A stretch of 64,000 nucleotides of DNA from Photobacterium kishitanii (GTDB lineage Bacteria > Pseudomonadota > Gammaproteobacteria > Enterobacterales > Vibrionaceae), in assembly GCF_003026355.1 (NCBI RefSeq), contig NZ_PYON01000008.1, positions 62,001 to 126,000 on the forward strand, in the 5' to 3' direction. The position numbers were made by a program, and so were the translations under genes. The notes under the pieces were generated by a model. That model was not told where the DNA came from. It saw only the letters and a list, made by a program, of their open reading frames with translations, and did not search any database. Numbering within the stretch: position 1 is the stretch's first letter; the number at the start of each line of letters is the position of its first letter. Below, one piece after another: positions 8,405 to 17,446 of the stretch.

Positions 8405-9178
8405 ATGAATTTTATTAAAACTAGCCTTGCTATTGTTATTCTCAGCGTCACTACTGGCGCAAATGCTTCTAATCTCGATAATGCGCGTTCGATTGAAAAC
8501 AAGACCAATACTGCATCTGCCGTGAGTCAGGATAAAATTGATAAAAGTGCTGATTCGGTGTTAGCGATGAAAGCCAGTATTGAACAGCTGCAAGAAGAAG
8601 TGAAAAATTTAACTATCTATCATGATCACTTGGCACGTTTGGTTCAAAATCAGGCGCAAGAAGTGACATCGATTGATCAACAAATCACCGATATTAAGCA
8701 AACACGTCAAGGCGTGGTGCCATTAATGTATCAAATGATTGATGGCTTAAAGACGATTGTTGAAAACGATAAGCCCATTAAACATCAAGCTCGTTTAGCG
8801 CGTGTAAATAAACTTGAAACTATGATGTCACAAGCTGATATTAGCGATGCTGAAAAATTCCGTCGTATTTTAGAAGCCTACCAAATTGAAATGGATTACG
8901 GCACTAAACTTGCCGCTTACCAAGCGAAAATCACTCTTGAAGGTAATAAAACGATTGAAGTGAATGTACTTCATTTAGGTCGTATTGCATTGGTTGCACG
9001 TAGTCTAAATGGTAGTCATTACTGGAGCTGGAATACGGCTGCTAAACAATGGCAAGCCGTTGATGCAAGTGAAGGCGCTAATATTGATAAAGCGTTTGCA
9101 ATTGCTGATAACCAAGTTGCACCAAGTTTGATTATCTTACCTGTTTCTGGATCACCAACTAACGTAGAGAGTAAATAA
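8405..9178 (+). CDS. DUF3450 periplasmic protein of the TonB2 operon
   Basis: A 257-aa protein with a signal peptide ending near GANA (residue ~21), then a long coiled-coil region (residues ~50-110; SIEQLQEEVKNL and IDQQITDIKQ). A beta-rich tail contains LGRIALVARSLNGSHYWSWN. This matches DUF3450, the first gene of Vibrio TonB2 operons (the VC1548 position). It probably works with TtpC in the periplasm. It is separated from ttpC by one base, so the genes are co-translated. The exact mechanical role is not established. Confidence 0.85.
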   Translation: MNFIKTSLAIVILSVTTGANASNLDNARSIENKTNTASAVSQDKIDKSADSVLAMKASIEQLQEEVKNLTIYHDHLARLVQNQAQEVTSIDQQITDIKQTRQGVVPLMYQMIDGLKTIVENDKPIKHQARLARVNKLETMMSQADISDAEKFRRILEAYQIEMDYGTKLAAYQAKITLEGNKTIEVNVLHLGRIALVARSLNGSHYWSWNTAAKQWQAVDASEGANIDKAFAIADNQVAPSLIILPVSGSPTNVESK

Positions 9179-9179
9179 T

Positions 9180-10547
9180 ATGAAATTAAAAGCGTTAGTT
9201 ACCGCCTTATGTGTCGCAAGCATGCCATTTGCAGTGAATGCTGAATCAGTAGTGAAACAAGCACAGCAAGAGCAGAGCCAGCAAACTCAGCATAATATTC
9301 AACGTGAAGCGGGTTTTAACCATACTCAGCAAACGGTGAAAGCACAATATGATGCATTAGTGGCTGAGCGTAATAAACTCAAAACCGCCACTGAAGTATT
9401 AAGCACCACCTTTAGCACTAATGAACAACACCTATCAACGCTAGAGCAGCAATTACGTTTAGAAAGTGGCAGCTTAGGTGAGCTATTTGGGGTTGTGCGT
9501 CAAACGGCTAAAGAAGTTCAAGCCGAGCAGCAACATGCCGTAACAGCGATTGATAACAGCCAAGATAATGCCGTTGTAAATGATATTGTTGCTGCTAAAG
9601 CATTACCTTCAATGGTGCAGCTACAAGGCTTATGGCAAGCAATGACAGATCAGATTGTTGCTAGCGGCCAAATAGCTAAAGTAACCGTTCCATATATCAA
9701 TGGTGATGGTGAACAAAGTGATGTTGAGGCATTACGTTTAGGTAGCATTGGTTTGGTTGGTGACAACGGTTATTTACGTTGGGACGGTAGCCAGCATGTG
9801 GCGATGGCTTATTTACAACAACCAGAACATGCACCGACATTGGCTGATTATCAGCAGCTGGTATCAAAGGGCAATGAGATGCTGGTGGTTGATCCTTCTC
9901 GCGGCGTGATGCTAGAACAATTAGCACAATCACCAACATTGATGGATCGTCTGCAAGCGGGTGGTGCTGTAGGTAAAGTGATTCTACTACTGCTTGTTAT
10001 TGGTGCTGGTATTGCGATTTTCCGAGGTGTGAAATTGGCGATGATTCGCCAACAAATTAAAGCACAACTTAAACAACCGTCAAAGCCAGGTAATAACCCA
10101 TTAGGTCATATTCTTGCGGTGTATAACAAAGAACAAAGTCGTAGTGTTGAAGCGTTAGAATTACGTTTGTTAGAGGCGATAGTTGATGAGCAACAAGGGC
10201 TAGAAAAAGGCCTTTCAATGCTAAAACTATTTGCTGCTTTAGCACCGATGTTAGGTTTGTTGGGTACGGTAACCGGCATGATTGAAACCTTCCAAGTGAT
10301 CACCCAGTTTGGCAACGGTGACCCAAAAGTGATGGCGGGCGGTATTTCAATGGCATTGGTTACGACAGTATTAGGTTTAGTGGCGGCGATGCCACTATTA
10401 CTGGCGCATAATATTTTAAGCTCCCAAGCTGAAAATATTCGTATGATCCTTGAAAAGCAGGGTATTAGCCTTGTTGCAGAACAAGCAGAAAAGAACGATC
10501 AGCATGGCCAGTCGGCTTCTGTAATGACAACTGAACAGGCCGCCTAA
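9180..10547 (+). CDS. ttpC: TtpC-type protein (MotA/TolQ/ExbB domain with long periplasmic N terminus)
   Basis: A 455-aa protein. A signal sequence (MPFAVNA) is followed by a coiled-coil periplasmic region to residue ~255, a membrane helix (VILLLLVIGAGIAIF), then a TolQ/ExbB-like domain with LFAALAPMLGLLGTVTGMIETF and MAGGISMALVTTVLGLVAA. This arrangement identifies TtpC, the fourth component needed by Vibrio TonB2 systems. It overlaps exbB by one base (TAATG), so translation is coupled. It is expected to join the ExbB-ExbD motor and extend into the periplasm. Confidence 0.9.
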   Translation: MKLKALVTALCVASMPFAVNAESVVKQAQQEQSQQTQHNIQREAGFNHTQQTVKAQYDALVAERNKLKTATEVLSTTFSTNEQHLSTLEQQLRLESGSLGELFGVVRQTAKEVQAEQQHAVTAIDNSQDNAVVNDIVAAKALPSMVQLQGLWQAMTDQIVASGQIAKVTVPYINGDGEQSDVEALRLGSIGLVGDNGYLRWDGSQHVAMAYLQQPEHAPTLADYQQLVSKGNEMLVVDPSRGVMLEQLAQSPTLMDRLQAGGAVGKVILLLLVIGAGIAIFRGVKLAMIRQQIKAQLKQPSKPGNNPLGHILAVYNKEQSRSVEALELRLLEAIVDEQQGLEKGLSMLKLFAALAPMLGLLGTVTGMIETFQVITQFGNGDPKVMAGGISMALVTTVLGLVAAMPLLLAHNILSSQAENIRMILEKQGISLVAEQAEKNDQHGQSASVMTTEQAA

Positions 10548-11080
10548 TGGATAGCAGCGTATTACAAACCTGGTGGTTATCACTGTCGCATTTTATGGCG
10601 CAAGGTGGTGTGATTCTATGGTGGTTAGCCGCTGTTGTTGCTGTGTTGTGGTTACTGGTTTTTGAACGGGTTATTTACCTTGTATTTTACTTTCCACAGC
10701 AACAACAGCAATGGATTACTCTCTGGGCAGCACGCGCTGATCATTGTTCTTGGTATGCACGCGCTATTAGAGATGGTTGGTTATCGGATGCTAAAATAGC
10801 CTTAAATAAAAACCTGAATTTTATTAAGGTGTTAGTTGCTATCTGTCCAATGCTTGGTTTACTCGGTACCGTTACCGGTATGATTTCAGTATTTGACGTA
10901 ATGGCAACTCAAGGTAGTAGCCAACCTCGGCTTATGGCTTCTGGTATCTCGCTGGCTACACTACCAACAATGGCGGGTATGGTAGCTGCATTAGCAGGGA
11001 TGTTTATTCATGCTCGATTGGCAAAAGCATGCCGAATGCGTGAGTTGAAATTAGAAAAATCATTAAGGAGTCAGCAATGA
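10547..11080 (+). CDS. exbB: ExbB proton-channel subunit (TonB2 type)
   Basis: A 177-aa inner-membrane protein with three predicted helices and the ExbB/TolQ signature CPMLGLLGTVTGMISVF followed by ISLATLPTMAGMVAALAG. It is shorter than E. coli ExbB (244 aa) but normal for ExbB2. With ExbD it uses the proton gradient to energise TonB. It overlaps exbD by four bases (ATGA). Confidence 0.93.
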   Translation: MDSSVLQTWWLSLSHFMAQGGVILWWLAAVVAVLWLLVFERVIYLVFYFPQQQQQWITLWAARADHCSWYARAIRDGWLSDAKIALNKNLNFIKVLVAICPMLGLLGTVTGMISVFDVMATQGSSQPRLMASGISLATLPTMAGMVAALAGMFIHARLAKACRMRELKLEKSLRSQQ

Positions 11081-11481
11081 GACTCAGTCGTCGCTCATCA
11101 GTGCGTGAAGATGCACAAATAGATTTAACCTCTATGTTAGACATCGTTTTTATTATGTTGATTTTCTTTATTGTCACAAGCTCTTTTGTACGTGAATCTG
11201 GGGTTGAAGTTAATCGCCCTCAAGCGAGTCATGTTGTTAGTCAAAAAGATGCAGGTATTTTTGTCGCCATTACTGCTGCGAATGATATTTATATTGATAA
11301 ACGAGTGGTTGATGCTGAGCGCGTTCAAGCAACACTTGAGCACATGCTAACAGAACAGCCAGATGCTGCATTAGTGATCCAAGCTGATGAACATGCTTAT
11401 AACGGTACTGTTGTTAAGGTTATGGATGCAGCGAAAGGCGCAGGGGTGAAGAATATTGCTCTGGCGGCGGAGAAAAACTAA
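11077..11481 (+). CDS. exbD: ExbD subunit (TonB2 type)
   Basis: A 134-aa ExbD/TolR protein. The single membrane helix near residues 18-40 contains DLTSMLDIVFIMLIFFIVTS, with the conserved membrane aspartate needed for proton coupling (LTSMLDIVF). A periplasmic domain follows (VVDAERVQATL, KVMDAAKGAGVKNIALA). It overlaps tonB by one base. Confidence 0.93.
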   Translation: MRLSRRSSVREDAQIDLTSMLDIVFIMLIFFIVTSSFVRESGVEVNRPQASHVVSQKDAGIFVAITAANDIYIDKRVVDAERVQATLEHMLTEQPDAALVIQADEHAYNGTVVKVMDAAKGAGVKNIALAAEKN

Positions 11482-12131
11482 TGATGCGCATATTGATGGC
11501 ATTGCCATTGGCGCTGGCGATGGCTTTAGGTTTGTTTACCTTGATGGCATGGATGGTGGATAACGGTAATCATCAGCGACAAGATAATTCACCACCTTTG
11601 GCGTTTAATATGGTGATGGTAGAACATGAGCAAGCCCCACAACGCCGTCAGCGTGTTGCTCCGCCGCCACCAGAAACACCAACGCCACCACCAGAGGCAC
11701 AGCCGTCGCAATCGCAAGCCGCTACTTCGACAGCTATGCCAATGGCATCAATTCCAAGTTTAGGTTTGGATACGTCTATTCACGGTTTAGCGGTTAATGC
11801 GCCTAAATTTACCGACTTTAGTAGTGCTGCTGCGATGGGTAATGGATTAGGCAAATCTCAGCAAGCAATGCCACTTTATCGCGTAGAACCCCGTTATCCA
11901 TCACGGGCTTTACGTCAGGGTAAAGAAGGTTATGTGGTGCTTAAATTCACCATTGATACTCAAGGCCGACCGATAGATATTGCTGTTATGGATTCAAAGC
12001 CACGGCGTTTATTTGATAAAGAAGCTATTCGTGCATTACGCAAGTGGAAATATCAACCACAAGTTGTGAATGGCACCGCAATGGCACAACAAGGGCAGAC
12101 AGTACGTCTTGAATTTAGGTTGAATCAATAA
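11481..12131 (+). CDS. tonB: TonB energy-transducing protein (TonB2 type)
   Basis: A 216-aa protein with an N-terminal membrane anchor (residues ~5-27), a proline-rich spacer (RRQRVAPPPPETPTPPP) and a C-terminal TonB domain: YRVEPRYPSRALRQGKEGYV, then FDKEAIRALRKWKYQP and a final LEFRLNQ. The spacer is short, as in TonB2 proteins; their reach is thought to depend on TtpC. It contacts the TonB box of outer-membrane receptors such as the one encoded upstream. It overlaps the TPR gene by one base. Confidence 0.93.
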   Translation: MMRILMALPLALAMALGLFTLMAWMVDNGNHQRQDNSPPLAFNMVMVEHEQAPQRRQRVAPPPPETPTPPPEAQPSQSQAATSTAMPMASIPSLGLDTSIHGLAVNAPKFTDFSSAAAMGNGLGKSQQAMPLYRVEPRYPSRALRQGKEGYVVLKFTIDTQGRPIDIAVMDSKPRRLFDKEAIRALRKWKYQPQVVNGTAMAQQGQTVRLEFRLNQ

Positions 12132-13318
12132 TGAAAAAACTCGCTTTTATTATCGCGTTAACCTTATCGGCTTCAATGACATTATCTAATGCTTATGCAA
12201 GCAGTGGTCAATTATCGCAAGCGACGGCGAATAAGGTACAGCGCGCCAATAACTTACAATTGAATGATAAGCTTGATCAAGCTGTCGCTATGTTAGCCGA
12301 AATGAATCCAAGTGGTGCTTACGATAAAGCCTATGTACAACGGATGTTAGGGGTGTTCTATTGGCAGCAGGGTAAAACATCACAAGCGGTAGCATTACTA
12401 ACGAAAGCTGTAAATAGTGGCTTATTGCAAGATGATCAGGCATGGACGACTGAGCGCATGCTAGCCGATATTTTGTTATCTGATGCTAAATATAGCCAAG
12501 CCTTACCGCATTATTATAAGTTAACTAAAAATATCCCAGCTAAACAGAAAGGTGATGAATTGTGGCTACGTATTGCTCAAGCACATTACCAGCAATCACA
12601 GTGGCAACAAGTATTAACAGCAATGAAGCGTTATGATGATTATCGTATTAAAGATAGCATGTCACCATTGTCGATTAAGCTTGGCGCACAGTTACAACTT
12701 AAATATTGGCAAGGAGCTTCTGCAACCCTGAATCGTTTAATTGCACTTGAACCGAATAAATTAATTTGGTGGCAACAGTTAGCAAGTATTCAAATGAGAA
12801 CGGGTAAAACAGCTGATGCATTGGCAACATTAAAGCTGGCCAAATACCAAGGGGTCGAGCTGAGTCAGCAAGATCTTAAAGTATTAGCGCAATTGTATGC
12901 TCAGCGTGGTATTCCAGAACGTGCAGCAGAACAAATAGCCGCTTTGAAAGATGCTAATAACGATAAAACATTATTAATTGAGCAAGCAAACTATTGGCAA
13001 ATGGCCCGTGAATGGAATAAAGCAATTCGTTTATGGACCAAAGTTGCAGCGAAAGATAACCACTATCGTTGGCAATTAGCTCAGTTACTCGTGCAAGAAG
13101 GCGATTATAAACAAGCGTTGATTGAGTTAGATCGTGTAAAGCGAAAAGATAAACGGGCTGAGGTGGAATTAGCTAAAGTACGTGTTTATTACAAAATGAA
13201 TAATCTCGATCAAGCGATTATTCATGCTAAGCAAGCGAATAACATTCAACCTTCTTCAGCCGCTAAAAGTTGGGTTAAATATTTAGGTCAAATGAGAAAG
13301 ATGGATGTAAATGCTTAA
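12131..13318 (+). CDS. TPR-repeat periplasmic protein of the TonB2 operon
   Basis: A 395-aa protein with a signal peptide (cleavage near NAYA, residue ~23) and at least eight tetratricopeptide-like helical repeats, including RMLGVFYWQQGKTSQAVALL, QLAQLLVQEGDYKQALIEL and KVRVYYKMNNLDQAIIHAKQ. It holds the position of VC1543 at the end of the Vibrio TonB2 operon. TPR proteins act as protein-binding scaffolds; the partner is presumably in the TonB2 complex. The operon ends here at a strong terminator. Confidence 0.85.
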   Translation: MKKLAFIIALTLSASMTLSNAYASSGQLSQATANKVQRANNLQLNDKLDQAVAMLAEMNPSGAYDKAYVQRMLGVFYWQQGKTSQAVALLTKAVNSGLLQDDQAWTTERMLADILLSDAKYSQALPHYYKLTKNIPAKQKGDELWLRIAQAHYQQSQWQQVLTAMKRYDDYRIKDSMSPLSIKLGAQLQLKYWQGASATLNRLIALEPNKLIWWQQLASIQMRTGKTADALATLKLAKYQGVELSQQDLKVLAQLYAQRGIPERAAEQIAALKDANNDKTLLIEQANYWQMAREWNKAIRLWTKVAAKDNHYRWQLAQLLVQEGDYKQALIELDRVKRKDKRAEVELAKVRVYYKMNNLDQAIIHAKQANNIQPSSAAKSWVKYLGQMRKMDVNA

Positions 13319-13355
13319 CTAGACTAGTAATTGTTAGATATGTTGTTATTTATGT

Positions 13356-13381
13356 AAAGGCGAGCCATTGAGCTCGCCTTT
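13356..13381 (+). terminator. Terminator of the TonB2 operon
   Basis: A perfect 10-bp stem (AAAGGCGAGC, GCTCGCCTTT) with a 6-nt loop, 38 bases after the TPR gene. Confidence 0.85.
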
Positions 13382-13518
13382 CTTATAAATAAGAATAGTA
13401 AAAAAAGAAAATTATTAATGTGACTTTTTTGATGTTTTAACAGTTTGAATTATGGAACCACCGAAAAATGAGTGGGAATTAAACATAAATAAAACTATAA
13501 ACATTTAGGAGTTACACT

Positions 13519-14697
13519 ATGAAACCGGTAATTACTGTGGTATCAGCCGCTGTCGGGCTGCTTTTATCTTCCGTGACGCATGCTGAAGAAATTACGATGT
13601 TTGATTATGAAGAGGCTACATCCGCTTATCAAGACGCTTATTTAAACGCTCAATTTGATTTGCAAAGCGGTAATCAGGATCAAACAAGTTTTAGTACTGA
13701 TGCGAGTGCCAATTATGATCAAGTTTTTTCATCAGCAGATCGAAATACTCGCATAAATTTTGTAGGTGATACCTCGATGAGTCGAGGCAGTAATAGTGAT
13801 GATACGACAAAAAAAAATTATCAGGCTTTAGCATCACTGACGAATGATATGTACTTTAATCCAACCCGTAATAATGCTTTTTGGTATAGCAAGGCCGAAA
13901 TTGGTGCGCAAACGGATATGGTTGATCCGTTTACTAAATTAACGGTAGGTTTAGGTTATGGACGGGTAGTAAATGCTACGCCTATGGCAAAAACAATTCG
14001 TGTTGTTCAGGAGTTGCAGGAGCGAGGACTATTAACGGGATCTGTGTCTCGATCAACGTATCAAGATGTCGCTAACATTATAGCGAGAGAGCCAGAGTAT
14101 CGTAGTCATTATGGCTCTGCTGATTATGCTGAATATTGGGTTGAAGATATAGGTAAGGCGTTAGGCATTACTTTAGGCGCACGTGGTGCGATTAAATCTT
14201 ATGATGTATTAGTTAATGAACGAATTTCAACGCGTAAATATGGCTGGTTAGTGCGTGCTGGTGTCGGGGCGGTATTAACTAATTACGATGGTTCAGATAC
14301 TAAGCCAGCATTAGAGCTGGGGGCTGAGTATCATTATCCAATTAGTAATCAACTGCAATTTTCCAATGAAGCAATTTTAACTGCAGTGCTTGATGATGGC
14401 GATAATGGTTTTAATGCTTCGAATGCGATGTCATTAACGTATGAATTACGTGACAATATTGATTGGGAAAATACGTGGTTATTAAATTATTCTGAGAGTG
14501 ATGGCTCTGAAGATTTAATGACAAATAGCCTGAAATCGGCATTTCGTTACTATGTCTCTAATGTTATTAGTTTAACTTTGACAGCAGGATTATCGAAAAC
14601 AGAAGATCATATTGATTATGATGGTACGCCGCAGACTGATCGTAATGATGATATTGATAAAACTGTCCAGTTAGGTTTGACTTACCGCTTAAAATAA
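13519..14697 (+). CDS. Outer-membrane beta-barrel protein, 392 aa
   Basis: A signal peptide (SSVTHA, cleavage near residue 22) is followed by a region of alternating polar and hydrophobic strands, e.g. INFVGDTSMS, LTVGLGYGRVV, LVRAGVGAVLTNY, ISLTLTAGLSKTE and a terminal VQLGLTYRLK. This looks like a 12- to 16-strand barrel. A helical insert lies around residues 150-200 (IRVVQELQERGLL, VANIIAREPEYRSHY). I do not recognise a specific family; the last residue is Lys rather than the usual Phe. GGAACC upstream at 13453-13458 recalls ECF-sigma -35 elements, and an ECF gene follows, but no matching -10 was found. Confidence 0.65.
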   Translation: MKPVITVVSAAVGLLLSSVTHAEEITMFDYEEATSAYQDAYLNAQFDLQSGNQDQTSFSTDASANYDQVFSSADRNTRINFVGDTSMSRGSNSDDTTKKNYQALASLTNDMYFNPTRNNAFWYSKAEIGAQTDMVDPFTKLTVGLGYGRVVNATPMAKTIRVVQELQERGLLTGSVSRSTYQDVANIIAREPEYRSHYGSADYAEYWVEDIGKALGITLGARGAIKSYDVLVNERISTRKYGWLVRAGVGAVLTNYDGSDTKPALELGAEYHYPISNQLQFSNEAILTAVLDDGDNGFNASNAMSLTYELRDNIDWENTWLLNYSESDGSEDLMTNSLKSAFRYYVSNVISLTLTAGLSKTEDHIDYDGTPQTDRNDDIDKTVQLGLTYRLK

Positions 14698-14714
14698 GTG
14701 CTTATTTTTCATAT

Positions 14715-14752
14715 AAACACCAACTTCTCTTTTATAAGACAAGTTGGTGTTT
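14715..14752. terminator. Strong rho-independent terminator
   Basis: A 12-bp perfect stem (AAACACCAACTT, AAGTTGGTGTTT) with a 14-nt loop and a run of nine or more T after it. It ends the barrel-protein gene. Confidence 0.9.
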
Positions 14753-14834
14753 TTTTTTGTTTATAGTAAATAGAACACAAAAACATGTAATTTTTTGTCA
14801 TTAAATATGATGTTATCTAGGATGGAACCTATCA

Positions 14835-15377
14835 ATGAGTTTATATGATGAATATGAAATTAAAGAGTGTAATTTAATTGCAGGATTTCAATGTAATTGT
14901 CGTTCTAAGAATGAAGTATTTCATAGGCTAATGCAGCCTTATTTAACATTGCTATATAAAAGATGTGTTTATAAGATCAAGGATAGAACTGCAGCAGAAG
15001 ATCTCGTTCAGGATATATTAATTAAAGTATATAAAGCATTACCTACATACCGACATGATGCATTGTTTAAAACGTGGCTATATAAAATAACAGATAATGT
15101 TTGCTATACATTCTTAAGTCGAAAGTATAATCATAATATAATAACATTAACAGTTATGGATAATTTAGCAGTAGTAAATGATCGTAATGTTAATTTAGAA
15201 ATAGATTTTAATAAAATAATACCAAGATTGTCTATTAATGAACAAGAGATAATAAATTTACGTTTTTATAAAGATTTTTCATTGAATGAAATTAGTAATA
15301 TTTTACAAATTACGATTAGTGCTTGTAAAATGAGGCTATACAGAGCACTTCAAAGTTTGAGTATACTGATCATATAA
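14835..15377 (+). CDS. ECF-type sigma-70 family factor
   Basis: A 180-aa protein with region 2 (AAEDLVQDILIKVYKALPTYRHDALFKTWLYKITDN) given here as its key parts: DLVQD, KVYKAL, FKTWLYKI. Region 4 has IIPRLSINEQEIINLRFYKDFSLNEISNILQ as its helix-turn-helix core (INLRF, SLNEIS, CKMRLYRAL). It directs RNA polymerase to a small stress regulon. No anti-sigma gene is adjacent, which is unusual for ECF factors. It is clearly more AT-rich than its neighbours, which suggests recent acquisition. The eptA-like gene starts 221 bases downstream on the same strand and is a plausible target; that link is inference. Confidence 0.85.
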   Translation: MSLYDEYEIKECNLIAGFQCNCRSKNEVFHRLMQPYLTLLYKRCVYKIKDRTAAEDLVQDILIKVYKALPTYRHDALFKTWLYKITDNVCYTFLSRKYNHNIITLTVMDNLAVVNDRNVNLEIDFNKIIPRLSINEQEIINLRFYKDFSLNEISNILQITISACKMRLYRALQSLSILII

Positions 15378-15598
15378 TATATTATAGGCGGAATTGGTTA
15401 GGTCACTATTTATTTTAGTATTTTGAATTTATTCTTTTTATTTGTATTGTCGTTATTGGATGATTAATTGTCATTTTTTAGCAATGTTGAATAATATTTT
15501 TGAGTTTTCAAGATCGGCTTTTAAGTGAGATGTCACTTGATAAGATAAATGGTGTTTTTGATATTTATCATTTTTTATCAGTTCGTTAGGTCAATTAA

Positions 15599-17248
15599 AT
15601 GAAGCGTTCCGCCTCTATTTTCAATAAAGAAATAAATTATAATGTGTTGGTTTTTTTCATTGCGGTATATTTTGGACTTGTATTAAATATTCCATTGTGG
15701 CGAACTTTTTATGAAATACTATCAAAAATAGAAGTAGTCAATACTGGTTTTGTGATCTCGCTTCCTATTTTTATAATAGCTGCTCTTAATATTATTTTTC
15801 AAATTTTCGCATGGCCATGTTTAGGTCGTGCTTTTTTTAGTGTTTTAACCTTAATCTCTGCTATTACTGCTTATGCTTCATATCAATATGGCATTATTTT
15901 TGATTATGGCATGATGGAAAATATTTTTGAAACAAATACTGGTGAAGCGCTATCTTATTTTAGTCTATCCGGTGTGATAACTGTTTTTTTTATTGGTGTT
16001 ATTCCTTGTTTTATTATTCTTTTTATCAAAACAAAAAAACAGTCATTTGTAAAAGATTTTGTAATATATAAGTTAATATCAATCATTGTATCCATCATTG
16101 TTATTGTATTAATTGCTATGTTTTTCTATAAAGATTATGCGTCGGTAGGACGTAATAATAAGTATCTTAATCGTGTCATTAATCCTTCGTATGTATATAC
16201 GGGCATTAAGTATCTTGATAGAAACTATTTCACTAAACCTATTGCTTATCAAAAAATTGGTACTGATGCAAAGTTGGTTCCAACGGCTACTTCAAATGGC
16301 AAACCAACATTGTTTGTATTTGTTTTAGGTGAAACCGCACGATCTCAAAATTATCAAGCAAATGGCTATTCGCGCCCAACCAATCAATATACTCAGCCAT
16401 ACAATATGATTTCGTTTAAAAATGTTACTTCGTGTGGTACTGCTACTGCGGTATCTGTACCTTGTATGTTTTCAGCGATGAACCGTAGTAATTACAATAA
16501 AGCAATTGCCTATAACCAAGATACCTTTATTGATATTTTACATCGTGCTGGTATTTCGATGTTATGGAAAGAAAATGATGGCGGTGATAAAGGTGCTGGA
16601 GATCGTGTTCGTGAAATTACATTAAAACATGGTACCGAGAATCCACTTTGTGATGGCGAATCATGTCTTGATATGGCATTGCTGGATAATTTTGATCAAC
16701 AAGTGGCAGAGATGAAGGGCAATAAGTTTATTACACTTCATATTATGGGAAGTCATGGACCAACATATTACAAACGTTACCCTAAAGATCACACATTCTT
16801 TAAACCTGATTGTCAGCGTGCTGATATTGAAAACTGTACAACAGAGCAAATAATTAATAGCTACGATAATACTATTTTGTACACCGATTATATGATTAGC
16901 CAATTAATTCAAAGGTTAAAAACTTACAGCGATAAATACAATACGGCACTTTTCTATATTTCAGACCATGGGGAATCTTTAGGTGAAGATGGCCTATATT
17001 TACATGGGACACCTTATAGTCTAGCACCTGAGTATCAAACAACAGTGCCGATGATGATGTGGTTCTCAAAAAGTTTTACTCAAGATCGTGGTTTAAACTT
17101 AACTTGTCTTGAAAATATTGCGAATAATGCCAAGAGAGGGGATTACTCACAAGATAATGTATTCAGTTCTATGTTAGGGATTATGGATGTAAAAACATCA
17201 GTTTATAAACCACAGCAAGATATTTTCCGTCAATGCCGCACCAATTAA
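15599..17248 (+). CDS. eptA: Lipid A phosphoethanolamine transferase (EptA/MCR family)
   Basis: A 549-aa protein with five N-terminal membrane segments (to residue ~180) and a periplasmic alkaline-phosphatase-like domain. Zinc and catalytic residues are visible: Glu in FVLGETARS, nucleophile Thr283 in SCGTATAVSVPCMF, His in HIMGSHGPTY and Asp-His in ISDHGES. Cys pairs (C279/C289, CDGESC, CQRADIENC) match the conserved disulfides. It adds phosphoethanolamine from phosphatidylethanolamine to lipid A, lowering the negative charge; family members give polymyxin resistance, and the mobile MCR enzymes belong here. AGGT before the ATG supports the start. It follows an ECF sigma gene. Whether this protein itself gives resistance is not shown by the sequence. 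Confidence 0.92.
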   Translation: MKRSASIFNKEINYNVLVFFIAVYFGLVLNIPLWRTFYEILSKIEVVNTGFVISLPIFIIAALNIIFQIFAWPCLGRAFFSVLTLISAITAYASYQYGIIFDYGMMENIFETNTGEALSYFSLSGVITVFFIGVIPCFIILFIKTKKQSFVKDFVIYKLISIIVSIIVIVLIAMFFYKDYASVGRNNKYLNRVINPSYVYTGIKYLDRNYFTKPIAYQKIGTDAKLVPTATSNGKPTLFVFVLGETARSQNYQANGYSRPTNQYTQPYNMISFKNVTSCGTATAVSVPCMFSAMNRSNYNKAIAYNQDTFIDILHRAGISMLWKENDGGDKGAGDRVREITLKHGTENPLCDGESCLDMALLDNFDQQVAEMKGNKFITLHIMGSHGPTYYKRYPKDHTFFKPDCQRADIENCTTEQIINSYDNTILYTDYMISQLIQRLKTYSDKYNTALFYISDHGESLGEDGLYLHGTPYSLAPEYQTTVPMMMWFSKSFTQDRGLNLTCLENIANNAKRGDYSQDNVFSSMLGIMDVKTSVYKPQQDIFRQCRTN

Positions 17249-17289
17249 TGAGATCACTTTACACGGTTCAATATTAGCCTTTAGAAATT

Positions 17290-17319
17290 ACACCCTTAAT
17301 AATTTTTTATTAGGGGTGT
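17290..17319 (+). terminator. Terminator after eptA
   Basis: A 13-bp stem with one G-T wobble (ACACCCTTAATAA at 17290-17302, TTATTAGGGGTGT at 17307-17319), a 4-nt loop and a T-rich tail. Confidence 0.75.
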
Positions 17320-17411
17320 TTGAATTTTATGCCTCGCACCTCGCACCTTCGTTTTTCTCCCATTTTTCTAACCAACGTAAACAATGTAAATTGAATGCCA
17401 ATAAGAACGAT

Positions 17412-17434
17412 TATCAATTAAATTATCATTATTC
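17412..17434 (+). promoter_or_regulatory. Fur-box-like site before the metal-uptake island
   Basis: AATTATCATTATT (17421-17433), with an adjacent GATTATC, gives on the other strand AATAATGATAATT, close to the Fur consensus. It lies 13 bases before the first ATG of the nine-gene cluster. A Zur palindrome was looked for here and not seen, so iron control is preferred over zinc. Confidence 0.6.
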
Positions 17435-17446
17435 CAGTTTCTCTAC

